Shown here: positions 41,494 through 50,607 of the stretch, piece by piece
How positions within the stretch are numbered: the stretch's first letter is position 1
Layout of the letters: each line of letters opens with the position of its first letter
Assembly: GCF_030124325.1 (NCBI RefSeq)
Contig: NZ_JASKLR010000004.1
Location: 1-64,000, forward strand
Direction: 5' to 3'
Length of the DNA: 64,000 bases
Origin: Sinorhizobium sp. 8-89
GTDB lineage: Bacteria > Pseudomonadota > Alphaproteobacteria > Rhizobiales > Rhizobiaceae
Program-made: the position numbers and the translations under genes
Notes under the pieces: model-generated
The model's input: only the letters and a program-made list of their open reading frames with translations
What the model was told of the DNA's origin: nothing
Database searches by the model: none

Positions 41494-42897
41494 ATGGCTG
41501 ACGGCAGTTCCGAGACGAAATCCTCCAACCAGATGTGGGGCGGGCGCTTCGCCTCGGGCCCGGATGCGATCATGGAGGAGATAAACGCCTCGATCGGCTT
41601 CGACAAGAAGCTCTATGCCCAGGATATCCGCGGCTCAATAGCGCATGCGACCATGCTGGCGCATCAAGGCATCATTTCAGCGGACGACAAAGACAAGATC
41701 GTTCACGGGCTCGACACAATCCTGTCAGAGATCGAAAGCGGCGCATTCGAGTTCTCACGGCGTCTGGAAGACATCCACATGAACATCGAGGCGCGATTGG
41801 CAACCCTAATCGGTCCTGCTGCCGGCCGGCTGCACACGGCACGCTCGCGCAATGACCAGGTGGCCCTCGATTTTCGCCTCTGGGTGAAGGAGGAACTGCA
41901 GAAGACCGAAAAGGCTCTGACGGCGCTCATTGCCGCCTTCCTGGATCGCGCGGAAGAGCATGCCGATACGGTAATGCCCGGTTTCACCCATCTGCAGACG
42001 GCGCAGCCGGTCACATTCGGCCACCATTGCATGGCCTATGTCGAAATGTTCGGCCGCGATCGCTCGCGCGTTCGCCACGCAATCGAGCACATGGACGAGA
42101 GCCCGATTGGCGCTGCCGCCCTCGCGGGCACCGGCTTCCCGATCGACCGGCACATGACCGCAAAGGCGCTCGGCTTCCGCGAGCCGACCCGCAATTCGAT
42201 CGACACCGTCTCCGACCGCGACTTCGCGCTGGAGTTCCTTTCGATCGCCTCGATCGCGGCGACCCACCTGTCGCGCCTGGCGGAAGAGATCGTCATCTGG
42301 TCGACGCCGCAATTCGGCTTCATCCGCCTCTCGGACGCCTTTTCGACCGGGTCGTCGATCATGCCGCAAAAGAAGAACCCCGACGCCGCCGAGCTCGTGC
42401 GCGCAAAGACCGGACGCATCAACGGCTCGCTGGTCGCGCTGCTGACGGTGATGAAGGGCCTGCCGCTCGCCTATTCGAAGGACATGCAAGAGGACAAGGA
42501 GCAAGTCTTCGACGCGGCTGAGAGCCTCGAACTCGCGATCGCGGCGATGACCGGCATGGTGCGCGACATGACCGTGCGCGCGGACCGGATGAAGGCCGCC
42601 GCCGGCTCCGGCTATTCGACTGCGACCGATCTTGCCGACTGGCTGGTGCGAGAAGCGGGCCTCCCCTTCCGCGATGCCCATCACGTGACCGGCCGCGCCG
42701 TCGCGCTTGCCGAGCAGAAGGGCTGCGATCTCGCCGATCTCTCGCTCGCCGACCTGCAGTCGATCAACCTGGCGATCACCGAGAAGGTCTTCGACGTGCT
42801 CACCGTCGAGGCCTCGGTCGCAAGCCGCACCAGCTTCGGCGGCACCGCGCCGGCCGAGGTGCGCAAGCAGATCTCTTGGTGGCGCGCCCGCAACTAA
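41494..42897 (+). CDS. argH: Argininosuccinate lyase
   Basis: Splits argininosuccinate into arginine and fumarate, the last step of arginine synthesis. The 467-residue enzyme begins [14 protein letters not shown], has [14 protein letters not shown], and the fumarase/aspartase signature [11 protein letters not shown] (about 289-299) carrying the catalytic serine. It is divergent from tlpA with a very short gap. The lptM and lysA genes follow, an order kept across alphaproteobacteria; an intergenic repeat separates argH from lptM. Confidence 0.97.
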   Translation: MADGSSETKSSNQMWGGRFASGPDAIMEEINASIGFDKKLYAQDIRGSIAHATMLAHQGIISADDKDKIVHGLDTILSEIESGAFEFSRRLEDIHMNIEARLATLIGPAAGRLHTARSRNDQVALDFRLWVKEELQKTEKALTALIAAFLDRAEEHADTVMPGFTHLQTAQPVTFGHHCMAYVEMFGRDRSRVRHAIEHMDESPIGAAALAGTGFPIDRHMTAKALGFREPTRNSIDTVSDRDFALEFLSIASIAATHLSRLAEEIVIWSTPQFGFIRLSDAFSTGSSIMPQKKNPDAAELVRAKTGRINGSLVALLTVMKGLPLAYSKDMQEDKEQVFDAAESLELAIAAMTGMVRDMTVRADRMKAAAGSGYSTATDLADWLVREAGLPFRDAHHVTGRAVALAEQKGCDLADLSLADLQSINLAITEKVFDVLTVEASVASRTSFGGTAPAEVRKQISWWRARN

Positions 42898-43003
42898 CGC
42901 ATGTCGCCCGAAAGTGTGCAGCGGTTTCGGAACAACGGTGTGCATGCAAGCGAAAACCTAGAGCACGTGCCTGGCTCCCATTGAATGCGACGCGCTTTGG
43001 GCA
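42898..43003. repeat. Intergenic repeat-like sequence between argH and lptM
   Basis: The stretch beginning CATGTCGCCCGAAAGTGTGC and continuing AGCGGTTTCGG... resembles a widely dispersed rhizobial intergenic repeat (variants of ATGTCGCNNAAAGTGTGCAG). It appears once in this window, so identification rests on memory of the sequence family. Confidence 0.4.
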
Positions 43004-43120
43004 GCGCAGAAAAAGGGTGCACAAGGCCCTGAAAAATCGATAAGACATCGCACCAGAGCGGCGCGAGAAATCCGCCCGCTCCAACTCAATCGGCTCCAGT
43101 TCCGGCAAAGGAAAATAACG

Positions 43121-43312
43121 ATGACATTGACGAAGGCAGCCCGGCTTGCGCTTCTGCTCGCTATCCCCGGGCTGGTTCTCATCGGTTGTGGGCGTAAGGG
43201 CGATCTCGACAGACCCGGCGCCACGACGCTCAACACGAAAGCGCCGGCCGGAACCGTCGAAGAGAAGGCTACGGTAGAGGACCGACCCTTCCTGCTTGAT
43301 CCCCTCCTCTGA
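43121..43312 (+). CDS. lptM: LPS translocon maturation lipoprotein LptM
   Basis: A 63-residue lipoprotein. The signal ends in the lipobox LIGC with lipidated C23, followed by GRKGDLDRPGA, the hallmark of the LptM (YifL) family that helps LptD fold in the outer membrane. The ATG has AAGGAAAA upstream. It lies 14 bp before lysA, so the two are co-transcribed, as seen in many proteobacteria. Confidence 0.93.
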   Translation: MTLTKAARLALLLAIPGLVLIGCGRKGDLDRPGATTLNTKAPAGTVEEKATVEDRPFLLDPLL

Positions 43313-43326
43313 ACCGAGCAAACGCC

Positions 43327-44595
43327 GTGAACCATTTCGAATACCGTGACGGAATTCTCTACGCCGAAGACGTCCCCGTAACGGACATCGCAAGAGCCGT
43401 CGGAACACCCTTCTATTGCTACTCCACGGCAACGCTAGAACGCCACTACCGGGTCTTCGCGCAAGCCTTTGCGGATGTTGACGCCATGGTCTGCTATGCC
43501 ATGAAGGCCAATTCGAACCAGGCCGTGCTGAAGACGCTGGCCCGGCTTGGCGCGGGGATCGACGTGGTCTCCGAAGGCGAACTCCGTCGCGCGCTTGCCG
43601 CAGGCGTTCCGGCAAACCGGATCATGTTTTCCGGCGTCGGCAAGACCGCGCGCGAAATGGATCTCGCGATCGAAGTGGGCATCTATTGCTTCAACGTCGA
43701 GTCCGAACCGGAACTGGAGATCCTGAACCAGCGGGCACTGCGCGCTGGCAAGCAGGCACATGTTTCCTTCCGCATCAACCCCGACGTCGATGCACGCACG
43801 CATGCCAAGATTTCGACCGGCAAGAAGGAAAACAAGTTCGGCATCTCCTGGGAGCGGGCGCGCGGCGTCTATGCCCATGCCGCCACTCTGCCCGGCATCA
43901 AGGTTACCGGCATCGACATGCATATCGGCAGCCAGATCACTGAGCTGCAGCCCTTCGACGATGCCTTCAAGCTGCTGCGTGAACTCGTCGATACCCTCAG
44001 GTCCGATGGTCACGCGATCGACCACGTCGATATCGGCGGCGGTCTCGGCATTCCCTACAAGGACGACAACAATCCGCCGCCGCTGCCCGATGCCTATGCC
44101 GAGATCGTCAAGAGCCAGCTCAAGGGCCTTGACTGCCGGATTGTGACGGAACCCGGCCGGCTGATCGTCGGCAATGCGGGCATTCTCGTCACCGAAGTGA
44201 TCTACGTGAAGGACGGCGGCGACAAGACCTTCGTCATCGTCGACGGCGCGATGAACGACCTGATCCGCCCGACCCTATACGAGGCTTACCACGAAATCCG
44301 GCCGGTAAGGATTTCCGCCGCCAACGCGCCGCGCATCAAGGCCGACGTGGTCGGCCCTGTTTGCGAAACCGGCGACTATCTGGCGCTTGATCGCGAAATG
44401 GCCATGCCGAAACCGGGCGACCTGTTCGCGATCGGCTCGGCCGGTGCTTATGGCGCCGTGCAGGCCGGCACCTACAACAGCCGTCTGCTCGTGCCGGAAG
44501 TGCTCGTCAAGGGCGACCGCTTCCATGTCGTCCGTCCGCGCACGGATCACGACAGCCTGATAGGCCTCGACTCCGTGCCGGACTGGCTCGACTGA
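43327..44595 (+). CDS. lysA: Diaminopimelate decarboxylase
   Basis: PLP enzyme that forms lysine from meso-diaminopimelate. The 422-residue protein has the PLP lysine in CYAMKANSN (K60), the GGGLGIPY phosphate loop (DIGGGLGIPYK, about 238-248), and the C-terminal catalytic cysteine region GPVCETGDYLA. The start is a GTG at 43327, in agreement with the conserved MNHFEYRDGILYAEDV. With lysC at 10.8 kb this covers the first and last enzymes of the pathway in the window. Confidence 0.97.
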   Translation: MNHFEYRDGILYAEDVPVTDIARAVGTPFYCYSTATLERHYRVFAQAFADVDAMVCYAMKANSNQAVLKTLARLGAGIDVVSEGELRRALAAGVPANRIMFSGVGKTAREMDLAIEVGIYCFNVESEPELEILNQRALRAGKQAHVSFRINPDVDARTHAKISTGKKENKFGISWERARGVYAHAATLPGIKVTGIDMHIGSQITELQPFDDAFKLLRELVDTLRSDGHAIDHVDIGGGLGIPYKDDNNPPPLPDAYAEIVKSQLKGLDCRIVTEPGRLIVGNAGILVTEVIYVKDGGDKTFVIVDGAMNDLIRPTLYEAYHEIRPVRISAANAPRIKADVVGPVCETGDYLALDREMAMPKPGDLFAIGSAGAYGAVQAGTYNSRLLVPEVLVKGDRFHVVRPRTDHDSLIGLDSVPDWLD

Positions 44596-44708
44596 GCCAA
44601 TTTCATTCAGTTTCTGATCCTGACCGCGCAAAGCCCTGTGGCGATCACGTTTTGTTGTCGCCCTCGTCTTCGCCACAAACGGTGTTATCCTGCGGTGCGA
44701 GGATCGAC

Positions 44709-44810
44709 TACAGCGTTGCACGTCTTATCAAACGCGCAAGGGACGCTGTAGCACTTGGAATTGCTGCATGTTTTTGGCCTTAAATCGACTGCGATTTAAG
44801 GAACATGCAG
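44709..44810 (-). repeat. RIME1-type element, copy 7 (inverted)
   Basis: B (CTACAGCG ... GGACGCTGTAG) followed by A (TTGCTGCATGTTTTTGGCCT ... GGAACATGCAG) between lysA and the TIGR02302 gene. The element ends 38 bp before that gene's ATG. Confidence 0.75.
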
Positions 44811-44848
44811 GAGAGTGATCATGAGCGACCGAAAGGGAACTTGGGCGG

Positions 44849-47485
44849 ATGACGCAATTCCGGCGGGATAACACGCCACAACCGAAGCCGTTTGCCAGAA
44901 TGCTGGCGACCAAGAGGTTTTTCGCTCGTTCGGTCCTTTTGGCGGAGCAGGTGCTGCCTCGCACTCTGATACCGGCCTCGCTTGTCCTCTTGTTCCTCTC
45001 CGCGGGCTGGCTCGGCTTATTCCGTGTAGCGCCGCTGTGGCTGCATGCCGCGATGCTTCTCGCGTTCTTCGCCGCACTGTTCTTTTCGCTCCTGCCGCTG
45101 ACGCGGATCCGCTGGCCGGAAAACGCCGATGCGGACCGGATGCTCGAGGAGCGGAACTATTTGCCCCACCAGGCGATCCGCGTCCAGGATGACACGCCGG
45201 CGACAGATGGAGCTTTCGGCGCGGCGCTGTGGCGCGAGCACCAGGCGCGCATGGCCCGACTGGTCCGCGGCCTGGACACCGGCCTGCCGCGTCCCGACAT
45301 CGCGCGCCACGATCCCCTAGCGCTGAGGGCGGTCCCTGTGCTGCTTGCCTGCCTCGCCTTCGCCTACTCCTATTCGAACCGCGCGGGGTTGGTGACGGAC
45401 GCCTTCCGGCTGCCCCAGCAACAGGTCGTCGCGGCGGACATCCGCATCGATGCCTGGGTGACGCCGCCGGCCTATACGGGCCGCGCGCCGATTTTCCTGA
45501 CTGGCCGACAGGACACGGGGCCAGCTCAGGAGCAGCCCCCGGCTGAGGAAAAAGCTCTCATCACCGTGCCGCAGTTCAGCGATTTGACCGTCAGGATAAC
45601 CGGTGTCGGACCGGAGGCACGCGTCAGCTATGCCGAAGCTGGCGGATCGGAGCCGATCGTCGTTCCGACTTCCGACGGCAAGGCGAGATCGGAGCCGAAG
45701 AAGGAACCGCAGGACACAGCTCAGGCACCGCGAAACGACGTCCGCAACCATCTCTACAAAATAACCAAGGACGGAACGCTTTCGGTCGGTGGGCAGAGCT
45801 GGGACTTCAAGATCACGCCCGACAGCGTCCCGGACATCGCCTTCGACGGCGCCCCGCGCCCGACCGCGAATGCGTCGCTCGAAATGAGCTTCCTTGCGCA
45901 TGACGATTACGGCATCGCGCAGGCCTGGGCTGAGATCAAGCCGCTGGATGAGCCGCCTGCCGGCGCCCGGTCGCTCTACCCTCCGCCCGAGTACCGCCTC
46001 GACCTGCCGCGACGCAATGCCCGTGAGGCCAAGGGGACCACGAGCCGGAACCTCAGCGAGCATCCGCTCGCCGGAAAGCGTGTGCGCATCACACTGGTAG
46101 CCCGCGATGCCGCCGGCCAGGAAGGCCGAAGTGTGCCGCAGGACATGATCCTTCCGGCACGGCAGTTCTTCGAACCGCTCGCTGCTGCCGTTGCCGAGCA
46201 ACGGCAGGTCTTCGCGCTCAATGTCAACGACCTGCCACGCGCGATCGATCTCAACGACGCACTGACGCTCTATGCAGAGGAGACGATCCCGAATCTTACA
46301 CATTTCCTGCTGATCCAGTCGGCACGCACGCGCATGGCGCTAGCGCGCAACGACGACATGCTCAGGGACGCAGCTGATCATCTCTGGGAGATTGCACTCG
46401 GCATCGAGGACGGAGACCTGTCGCTCGCCGAGCGGCGGTTGCGCGACGCTCAGCAGAAGCTTTCCGATGCACTGGACCGCGACGCGTCCGACGAGGAAAT
46501 CGCCAAGCTGATGCAGGAATTGCGCCAGGCGATGCAGGAATACATGCAGGAACTTGCACGGCAAGCCGCGAAAAATCCGCGCATGGCGGCCAACCCTGAC
46601 CAGAACAACGTGTTGCGCCAGCAGGATCTGCAAAAGATGATGGACCAGATCGAAAATCTGGCTCGGTCGGGTGCGCGCGATCAGGCGCGCCAACTCCTGT
46701 CCGAACTGCAAAGAATGATGAACAACCTGCAGGCCGGGCGTATGCCGCAGATGGGCGAGCAGAACAACGCCATGCGCCAGCAGATGGACAAGCTTGGCCA
46801 GTTGATGCAGCAGCAGCAACAGTTGATGGACGAGACCTTCAAACTGGACCAGGCGTTGCGCGACCGCATGCAACGCGGCGACCCGCTGCAGGGCGAAGAC
46901 GACGAACTTTTCGGTCAGGACATGCCGCAGGATCCCGGGCAGCGGAACGACCCCAACGGCCAGCCCAACCCGCTCGACGATATGACCGCGGAACAGTTGA
47001 AGGAAGCCTTGAAGCAACTGAGGCAGCAGCAGGAGGGGCTTGGCAAGCAACTTGGTGAGTTGCAGAAGGGCCTTGAAGACCTTGGCATCAAGCCCGGCAA
47101 AGGCTTCGGCCAGGCACAGCGTGAAATGAAAGGCGCGGCCGACGCTCTGGGCGAAGGCCAAGGGGAACAGGCCGTCGGCAACCAGGGCCGGGCGCTGCAG
47201 GCGCTGCGCGAAGGCGCACAGGACATGATGAACCAGATGCAGGCCCAGGGACAGGGACAAGGTCCCGGACAGGGCGTTCCGCAATATGGCCAGAACGGTC
47301 GTGACCCGCTCGGCCGTCGCCAGCAAAACGTCGGTCCTGACTTCGGCGATCAGGTCAAGGTTCCGGACGAAATCGACACGCAGCGCGCCCGTGAGATCCT
47401 CGACGCGATCCGCCGCAAGCTCGGTGACAGCCTGTCTCCGGAAGCTGAGCGGCAATACCTCGAACGCCTGCTCGACATGCGTTGA
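44849..47485 (+). CDS. TIGR02302 family (DUF4175) membrane protein
   Basis: An 878-residue protein of unknown function conserved in Rhizobiales. Two or three hydrophobic segments lie near the N-terminus (about 34-60, 60-80 and 154-170); the rest appears periplasmic. Residues 530-830 are strikingly rich in Gln, Met and Asp, with long helical stretches (QQQQQLMDETFKLDQALRDR and QLRQQQEGLGKQLGELQKGL) that look like coiled coil. The C-terminus (PDEIDTQRAREILDAIRRKL) is conserved. No enzyme motif is seen. It is followed by a convergent CpdR-like gene; the pair is usual in rhizobia. Confidence 0.88.
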   Translation: MTQFRRDNTPQPKPFARMLATKRFFARSVLLAEQVLPRTLIPASLVLLFLSAGWLGLFRVAPLWLHAAMLLAFFAALFFSLLPLTRIRWPENADADRMLEERNYLPHQAIRVQDDTPATDGAFGAALWREHQARMARLVRGLDTGLPRPDIARHDPLALRAVPVLLACLAFAYSYSNRAGLVTDAFRLPQQQVVAADIRIDAWVTPPAYTGRAPIFLTGRQDTGPAQEQPPAEEKALITVPQFSDLTVRITGVGPEARVSYAEAGGSEPIVVPTSDGKARSEPKKEPQDTAQAPRNDVRNHLYKITKDGTLSVGGQSWDFKITPDSVPDIAFDGAPRPTANASLEMSFLAHDDYGIAQAWAEIKPLDEPPAGARSLYPPPEYRLDLPRRNAREAKGTTSRNLSEHPLAGKRVRITLVARDAAGQEGRSVPQDMILPARQFFEPLAAAVAEQRQVFALNVNDLPRAIDLNDALTLYAEETIPNLTHFLLIQSARTRMALARNDDMLRDAADHLWEIALGIEDGDLSLAERRLRDAQQKLSDALDRDASDEEIAKLMQELRQAMQEYMQELARQAAKNPRMAANPDQNNVLRQQDLQKMMDQIENLARSGARDQARQLLSELQRMMNNLQAGRMPQMGEQNNAMRQQMDKLGQLMQQQQQLMDETFKLDQALRDRMQRGDPLQGEDDELFGQDMPQDPGQRNDPNGQPNPLDDMTAEQLKEALKQLRQQQEGLGKQLGELQKGLEDLGIKPGKGFGQAQREMKGAADALGEGQGEQAVGNQGRALQALREGAQDMMNQMQAQGQGQGPGQGVPQYGQNGRDPLGRRQQNVGPDFGDQVKVPDEIDTQRAREILDAIRRKLGDSLSPEAERQYLERLLDMR

Positions 47486-47552
47486 CGACTGCGTGATTCC
47501 CTGAATCGGATTCGATTTATCGATCCCGTCGGAAAGGACGCTCGGTGCAGGA

Positions 47553-47582
47553 GCCGGCCCTCGCCGAGGCGGCGAAGGCCGG
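47553..47582. terminator. Hairpin between TIGR02302 gene and cpdR-like gene
   Basis: CCGGCC-TCGCC pairs with GGCGA-GGCCGG across a short loop, about 11 bp with one mismatch on each arm. It lies between convergent genes but has no T runs, so it may work in both directions only weakly. Confidence 0.4.
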
Positions 47583-47596
47583 AAAGCGGGATAGCC

Positions 47597-47956
47597 TCAG
47601 GCGACGAGTGCCAGGGCGACCGCCTTGCGGATATCGGGCAGCGAGAACGGCTTGGAAATCACATCGACAACCTTGCCGGAGAGGTCGTCCGCGCGCTCGC
47701 GCTGTTCCGCGTAGCCGGTCATCAGCAGGATCTTGAGCGCGGGAAACGCGGCAGATGCCTGATGGGCCAATTCAATGCCGTCCATCACCGGCATGCGGAT
47801 GTCGGACAAGAGCAGATCAAAGGCTTGGCTTTGAAGGCAGGCGAGCCCGTCGGCTCCATCCCCGGCCTCGACAGTTTCATGCCCATCGAGTCGCAATGCG
47901 CGCGCCACAAATGAGCGCAAGGCATCCTCATCCTCGGTAATCAGGATTCTCGCCAT
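47597..47956 (-). CDS. cpdR: CpdR-like single-domain response regulator
   Basis: A 119-residue receiver domain without an output domain. Conserved phosphorylation residues are in place: acidic E8/D9, D52 (LLSDIRMPVMDG), T in LLMTGYAE, and K in ISKPFSL. Sequence and length closely resemble CpdR of Caulobacter and Sinorhizobium, which when unphosphorylated directs ClpXP to substrates and poles and so controls the cell cycle. GGAGG lies 5 nt before the ATG at 47956. Rhizobia often have two CpdR copies, so which one this is cannot be stated. Confidence 0.85.
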   Translation of the reverse strand: MARILITEDEDALRSFVARALRLDGHETVEAGDGADGLACLQSQAFDLLLSDIRMPVMDGIELAHQASAAFPALKILLMTGYAEQRERADDLSGKVVDVISKPFSLPDIRKAVALALVA

Positions 47957-48035
47957 CATGGCCTCCCGTCTTCGCTCTCATAGAGCGCCACGCGCCCCCT
48001 GGAATGCAAAGGACGCTCATCTCGTTTGAACTCGA

Positions 48036-48080
48036 GCATCATGCCTTCCGAAAATCGCTTCCGATTTCGAGCATATGCCG
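48036..48080. repeat. Short palindromic repeat-like sequence before cpdR
   Basis: CGAAAATCG-CTTC-CGATTTCG is flanked by GCATCATGCC and GAGCATATGCC. It resembles another small palindromic family of rhizobial intergenic regions. Only one clear copy is seen here; a shorter relative may lie near 26335-26370. Confidence 0.3.
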
Positions 48081-48243
48081 ACGTCGCGCTTCGGCGTGGC
48101 CGAAGCCGTGACGCTCCTTCAAACAAACAGCTTTTCGTTTGCTTTCGGTAAACGCCGGAACGTCGATTTTCAGAAAAGGCCATGCATGGGTCGTTGTTCC
48201 GATCCAGGGACCGCAACGACATTTGCGCGTTGGAGCCTCGCTA

Positions 48244-48789
48244 TCACTCAGCGTCGCCGGTCACGACGCCGACGAACGGCAGTTCCCGGAAGGCGTAGGC
48301 GACGTCCATGCCGTAACCCACGACGAAATGGTCCGGGCACTCGAAGCCGACATAATCCGCCTCCAGATCGACTCGCCGCTTCATCCGCTTGTCCAGGAGA
48401 ACGGCGATCGTGACGTTGCGCGCGCCGCGCTCCAGAAGCAGATCCTTCGCGAAGCGCAATGTCCGGCCGGACTCGAGAATGTCGTCGATCAGCAGGACGT
48501 CGCGATCGTGCACGTCGCTGTCGATATCCTTGGTGATCTTTACGCCCTTGGATTCGGTGCCCATGCCGTAGCTCGACAGCGTGATGAATTCGACCTCCGG
48601 CGCGAGACCGGCATCGTGCATGGCGCGGATCAGATCGGCCGCGAAGATGAACGAACCTTTCAATATCGAAATGACCAGCAGATCCTTGTGCGGGCCGCGA
48701 ACGATTGCTTCGGCCAATTCGTGATTGCGGGCAGCGATCGTCTCGGCGCTGTAAAGGACTTCGATGTTCTTACCGCGAACGACGGGCAT
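48244..48789 (-). CDS. hpt: Hypoxanthine phosphoribosyltransferase
   Basis: Salvages hypoxanthine (and guanine) to IMP/GMP using PRPP. The 181-residue protein contains the PRPP-binding motif VLLIDDILESGRTL (about 98-111), the flexible loop SSYGMGTESKGV, and the C-terminal DYVGFECPDHFVVGYGMD. The ATG at 48789 gives the standard N-terminus; in-frame extension to 48873 is unlikely. It lies downstream of the next membrane-protein gene with a 67-bp gap, on the same strand. Confidence 0.95.
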   Translation of the reverse strand: MPVVRGKNIEVLYSAETIAARNHELAEAIVRGPHKDLLVISILKGSFIFAADLIRAMHDAGLAPEVEFITLSSYGMGTESKGVKITKDIDSDVHDRDVLLIDDILESGRTLRFAKDLLLERGARNVTIAVLLDKRMKRRVDLEADYVGFECPDHFVVGYGMDVAYAFRELPFVGVVTGDAE

Positions 48790-48856
48790 GCGGGCTCTCC
48801 AGCGCTTAATTGCGGAAGACGGGAGCGCCTTCCCTTTCAGGCGCCGCTTAGCACAA

Positions 48857-49516
48857 TCAGAGCCGAGAAACACTGGTTTCGGCGAAAGAAACCGTCACGT
48901 CGGGCATTTTCCCGCCCGCATAAGGAAGGCGGGCAGCGAAATGGCGGCTCTCGCCGGGTGCAATCGACGTGCCGTCGGGCATCAAACGCGTTGCCGTCAC
49001 CTTCCGGCCATTGCTCGTGACGTCGACCACGACCAGCGGCAGACGCTGCTCGGTGCCGGAACGGTTGTCGATGCTTCCGTAGACCGAAAGCACACGCATG
49101 CCGCCGGCATAGTCGAAGGACGTCGTGACGCCACCGATCGACAGAGGTCGGGCGTCCCCCTGGTCTTCGTTGAAGAGGCCCGCGATCAGAAGGAACGCTC
49201 CAAGGCCGAGCCCGCCGACCAGCCCGGCAAAACGTCGGGGCGGCATGGCGCGCAACCTTGTCTCGATGACAGTAAGAACCTGCCGAGCCGGTTTTCCGGA
49301 CTGCGCCGTCGAGGCACATTGACTGCACCCGCGGGCGGCGGCTTGCCGATTGTCGTTGAAGACCGGATAGGGGCTGGGCCGGACGGTGTTGGCGACGGTC
49401 TCGAATTCGACGTCGACATAGTTCGGGCTTCTAGCGACGGCTCCCCTTGTACGCGCATCCCGCTCCGGCGGAAGCAGATCGACACGTGCGGCGGTTTTTG
49501 AACGAAATGCCTGCAT
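48857..49516 (-). CDS. DUF3426-like single-pass membrane protein next to ftsE
   Basis: A 219-residue protein with a polar N-terminal part (1-92), one transmembrane helix (about 94-113, FAGLVGGLGLGAFLLIAGLF) and a periplasmic domain (about 125-219) whose motif YGSIDNRSGTEQRLPLVVVD resembles DUF3426 or FxLYD domains. Rhizobial relatives usually start with an MJ0042-type zinc finger of two CxxC pairs; here only one, GCSQC (68-72), is visible. GAGGGG precedes the ATG. It is divergent from ftsE-ftsX, which suggests a link to cell-envelope function. Confidence 0.75.
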   Translation of the reverse strand: MQAFRSKTAARVDLLPPERDARTRGAVARSPNYVDVEFETVANTVRPSPYPVFNDNRQAAARGCSQCASTAQSGKPARQVLTVIETRLRAMPPRRFAGLVGGLGLGAFLLIAGLFNEDQGDARPLSIGGVTTSFDYAGGMRVLSVYGSIDNRSGTEQRLPLVVVDVTSNGRKVTATRLMPDGTSIAPGESRHFAARLPYAGGKMPDVTVSFAETSVSRL

Positions 49517-49947
49517 CGTTCCCCTCGGGATCGCTCCGGCTCTCCTCCCGGCGCATCATGCGCCCGGATCGGCAGCTCGACCGGCGCCAGCCTTGAGCGG
49601 AGCTTGCGGGCAATGCCTGTAACCGGCCCGTGCAAGAAACAGGGCATTGCATCAAATCCTTACGACACGTAAACCGAAATGGTTAATGTTTCGGAAAGAG
49701 GCCGTGAAAGCGGCGCCTTTTCATGGAAAATGAACCGCTGCTTAACCATCGTGCCGCACGCGGTTTAGCCTTGGCAGGCGTGCTGTCCTGCTGCATGTTT
49801 CCTTAAATCGGAGCCGGGTTAAGGAAACATGCAGCGATTCAAAGTGCTACAGCGATCTTTGCGCGTCCTATGGAATGCGCGGCGCCGTACGCGCGGACGA
49901 TCGCTTCGCGGGTATCGAAGGTCGTGAAGAGAGACTGGGCTGTCCCA
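49517..49947. other. Intergenic region between the membrane-protein gene and ftsE
   Basis: This gap contains RIME copy 8 (49791-49889) and presumably promoters for both divergent genes. A/T-rich sequence at 49660-49745 (ACGTAAACCGAAATGG and AACCGCTGCTTAACC) is the likely promoter area, but no hexamer pair is clear enough to name. Confidence 0.4.
49791..49889 (+). repeat. RIME1-type element, copy 8
   Basis: A (CTGCATGTTTCCTTAAATCG ... AAACATGCAG) and B (CTACAGCGATC ... GCGGCGCCGTA). The B half is partly degenerate. It ends about 60 bp before the ftsE start. Confidence 0.75.
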
Positions 49948-50607
49948 TTGATTCACTTTGAGAACGTCGGATTGCGCTATGGCATGGGACCGGAGATCCT
50001 CCGGGACCTGACATTCGACATTCCACGCCGGTCGTTCCAGTTTCTCACCGGCCCCTCGGGCGCCGGCAAGACGACATTGCTGCGATTGCTCTTTCTGTCG
50101 CTGCAGCCGACGCGCGGCCTGATCCGCATGTTCGATCGCAACATCTCCTCCATCCCGAGAGACGAATTCCCGATGCTGCGCCGGCGCGTCGGCATCGTCT
50201 TTCAGGACTTCCGCCTGCTTGACCACCTGACGACCTATGAGAACGTTGCCCTGCCGCTGCGGGTGCGCGGCAAGGAGGAGGCAAGCTACCGCGCGGATGT
50301 GCTCGAACTTCTCAAATGGGTCGGCCTCGGCGAGCGCATCAACGTCCTGCCGCCGGTGCTTTCGGGCGGCGAGAAACAACGGGCGGCGATCGCAAGAGCT
50401 CTGATCGACCGGCCGGAGATCCTGCTTGCCGACGAGCCGACGGGCAACGTCGACCCGCCGATGGCACGCCGGCTGCTGAACCTCTTCCTCGAGCTCAACC
50501 GGCTCGGAACGGCGGTGGTGATCGCCACCCACGACCTGTCCTTGATGGATCAGGTCGAAGCCCGGCGCATGATCCTGTCACAGGGGCGGCTCGACATCTA
50601 TGAATGA
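49948..50607 (+). CDS. ftsE: Cell division ATP-binding protein FtsE
   Basis: ATPase of the FtsEX complex that controls peptidoglycan hydrolases at the division site. The 219-residue protein has Walker A TGPSGAGKTT (about 34-43), Q-loop VFQDFRLLDHLT, signature LSGGEKQR and Walker B ILLADEPTGNVD. Start choice is unusual: alignment to FtsE puts the start at TTG 49948 (MIHFENVGLRYG), with a purine-rich GAAGAGAGA further upstream; a GTG at 49924 is also in frame. It overlaps ftsX by 8 bp. An M23 peptidase, a possible target type, is encoded at the left end of the window. Confidence 0.93.
   Translation: MIHFENVGLRYGMGPEILRDLTFDIPRRSFQFLTGPSGAGKTTLLRLLFLSLQPTRGLIRMFDRNISSIPRDEFPMLRRRVGIVFQDFRLLDHLTTYENVALPLRVRGKEEASYRADVLELLKWVGLGERINVLPPVLSGGEKQRAAIARALIDRPEILLADEPTGNVDPPMARRLLNLFLELNRLGTAVVIATHDLSLMDQVEARRMILSQGRLDIYE

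Noticed and set aside
47487-47530. A twelfth RIME copy after the TIGR02302 gene
   Set aside because: Only a degraded fragment of palindrome A (ACTGCGTGATTCCCTGAATCG) can be seen and the closing arm is missing; too weak to list as an element.
47956-48222. Open frame of about 88 codons upstream of cpdR
   Set aside because: It starts at an unlikely codon inside a repeat-like palindrome, has no ribosome site and no family resemblance.
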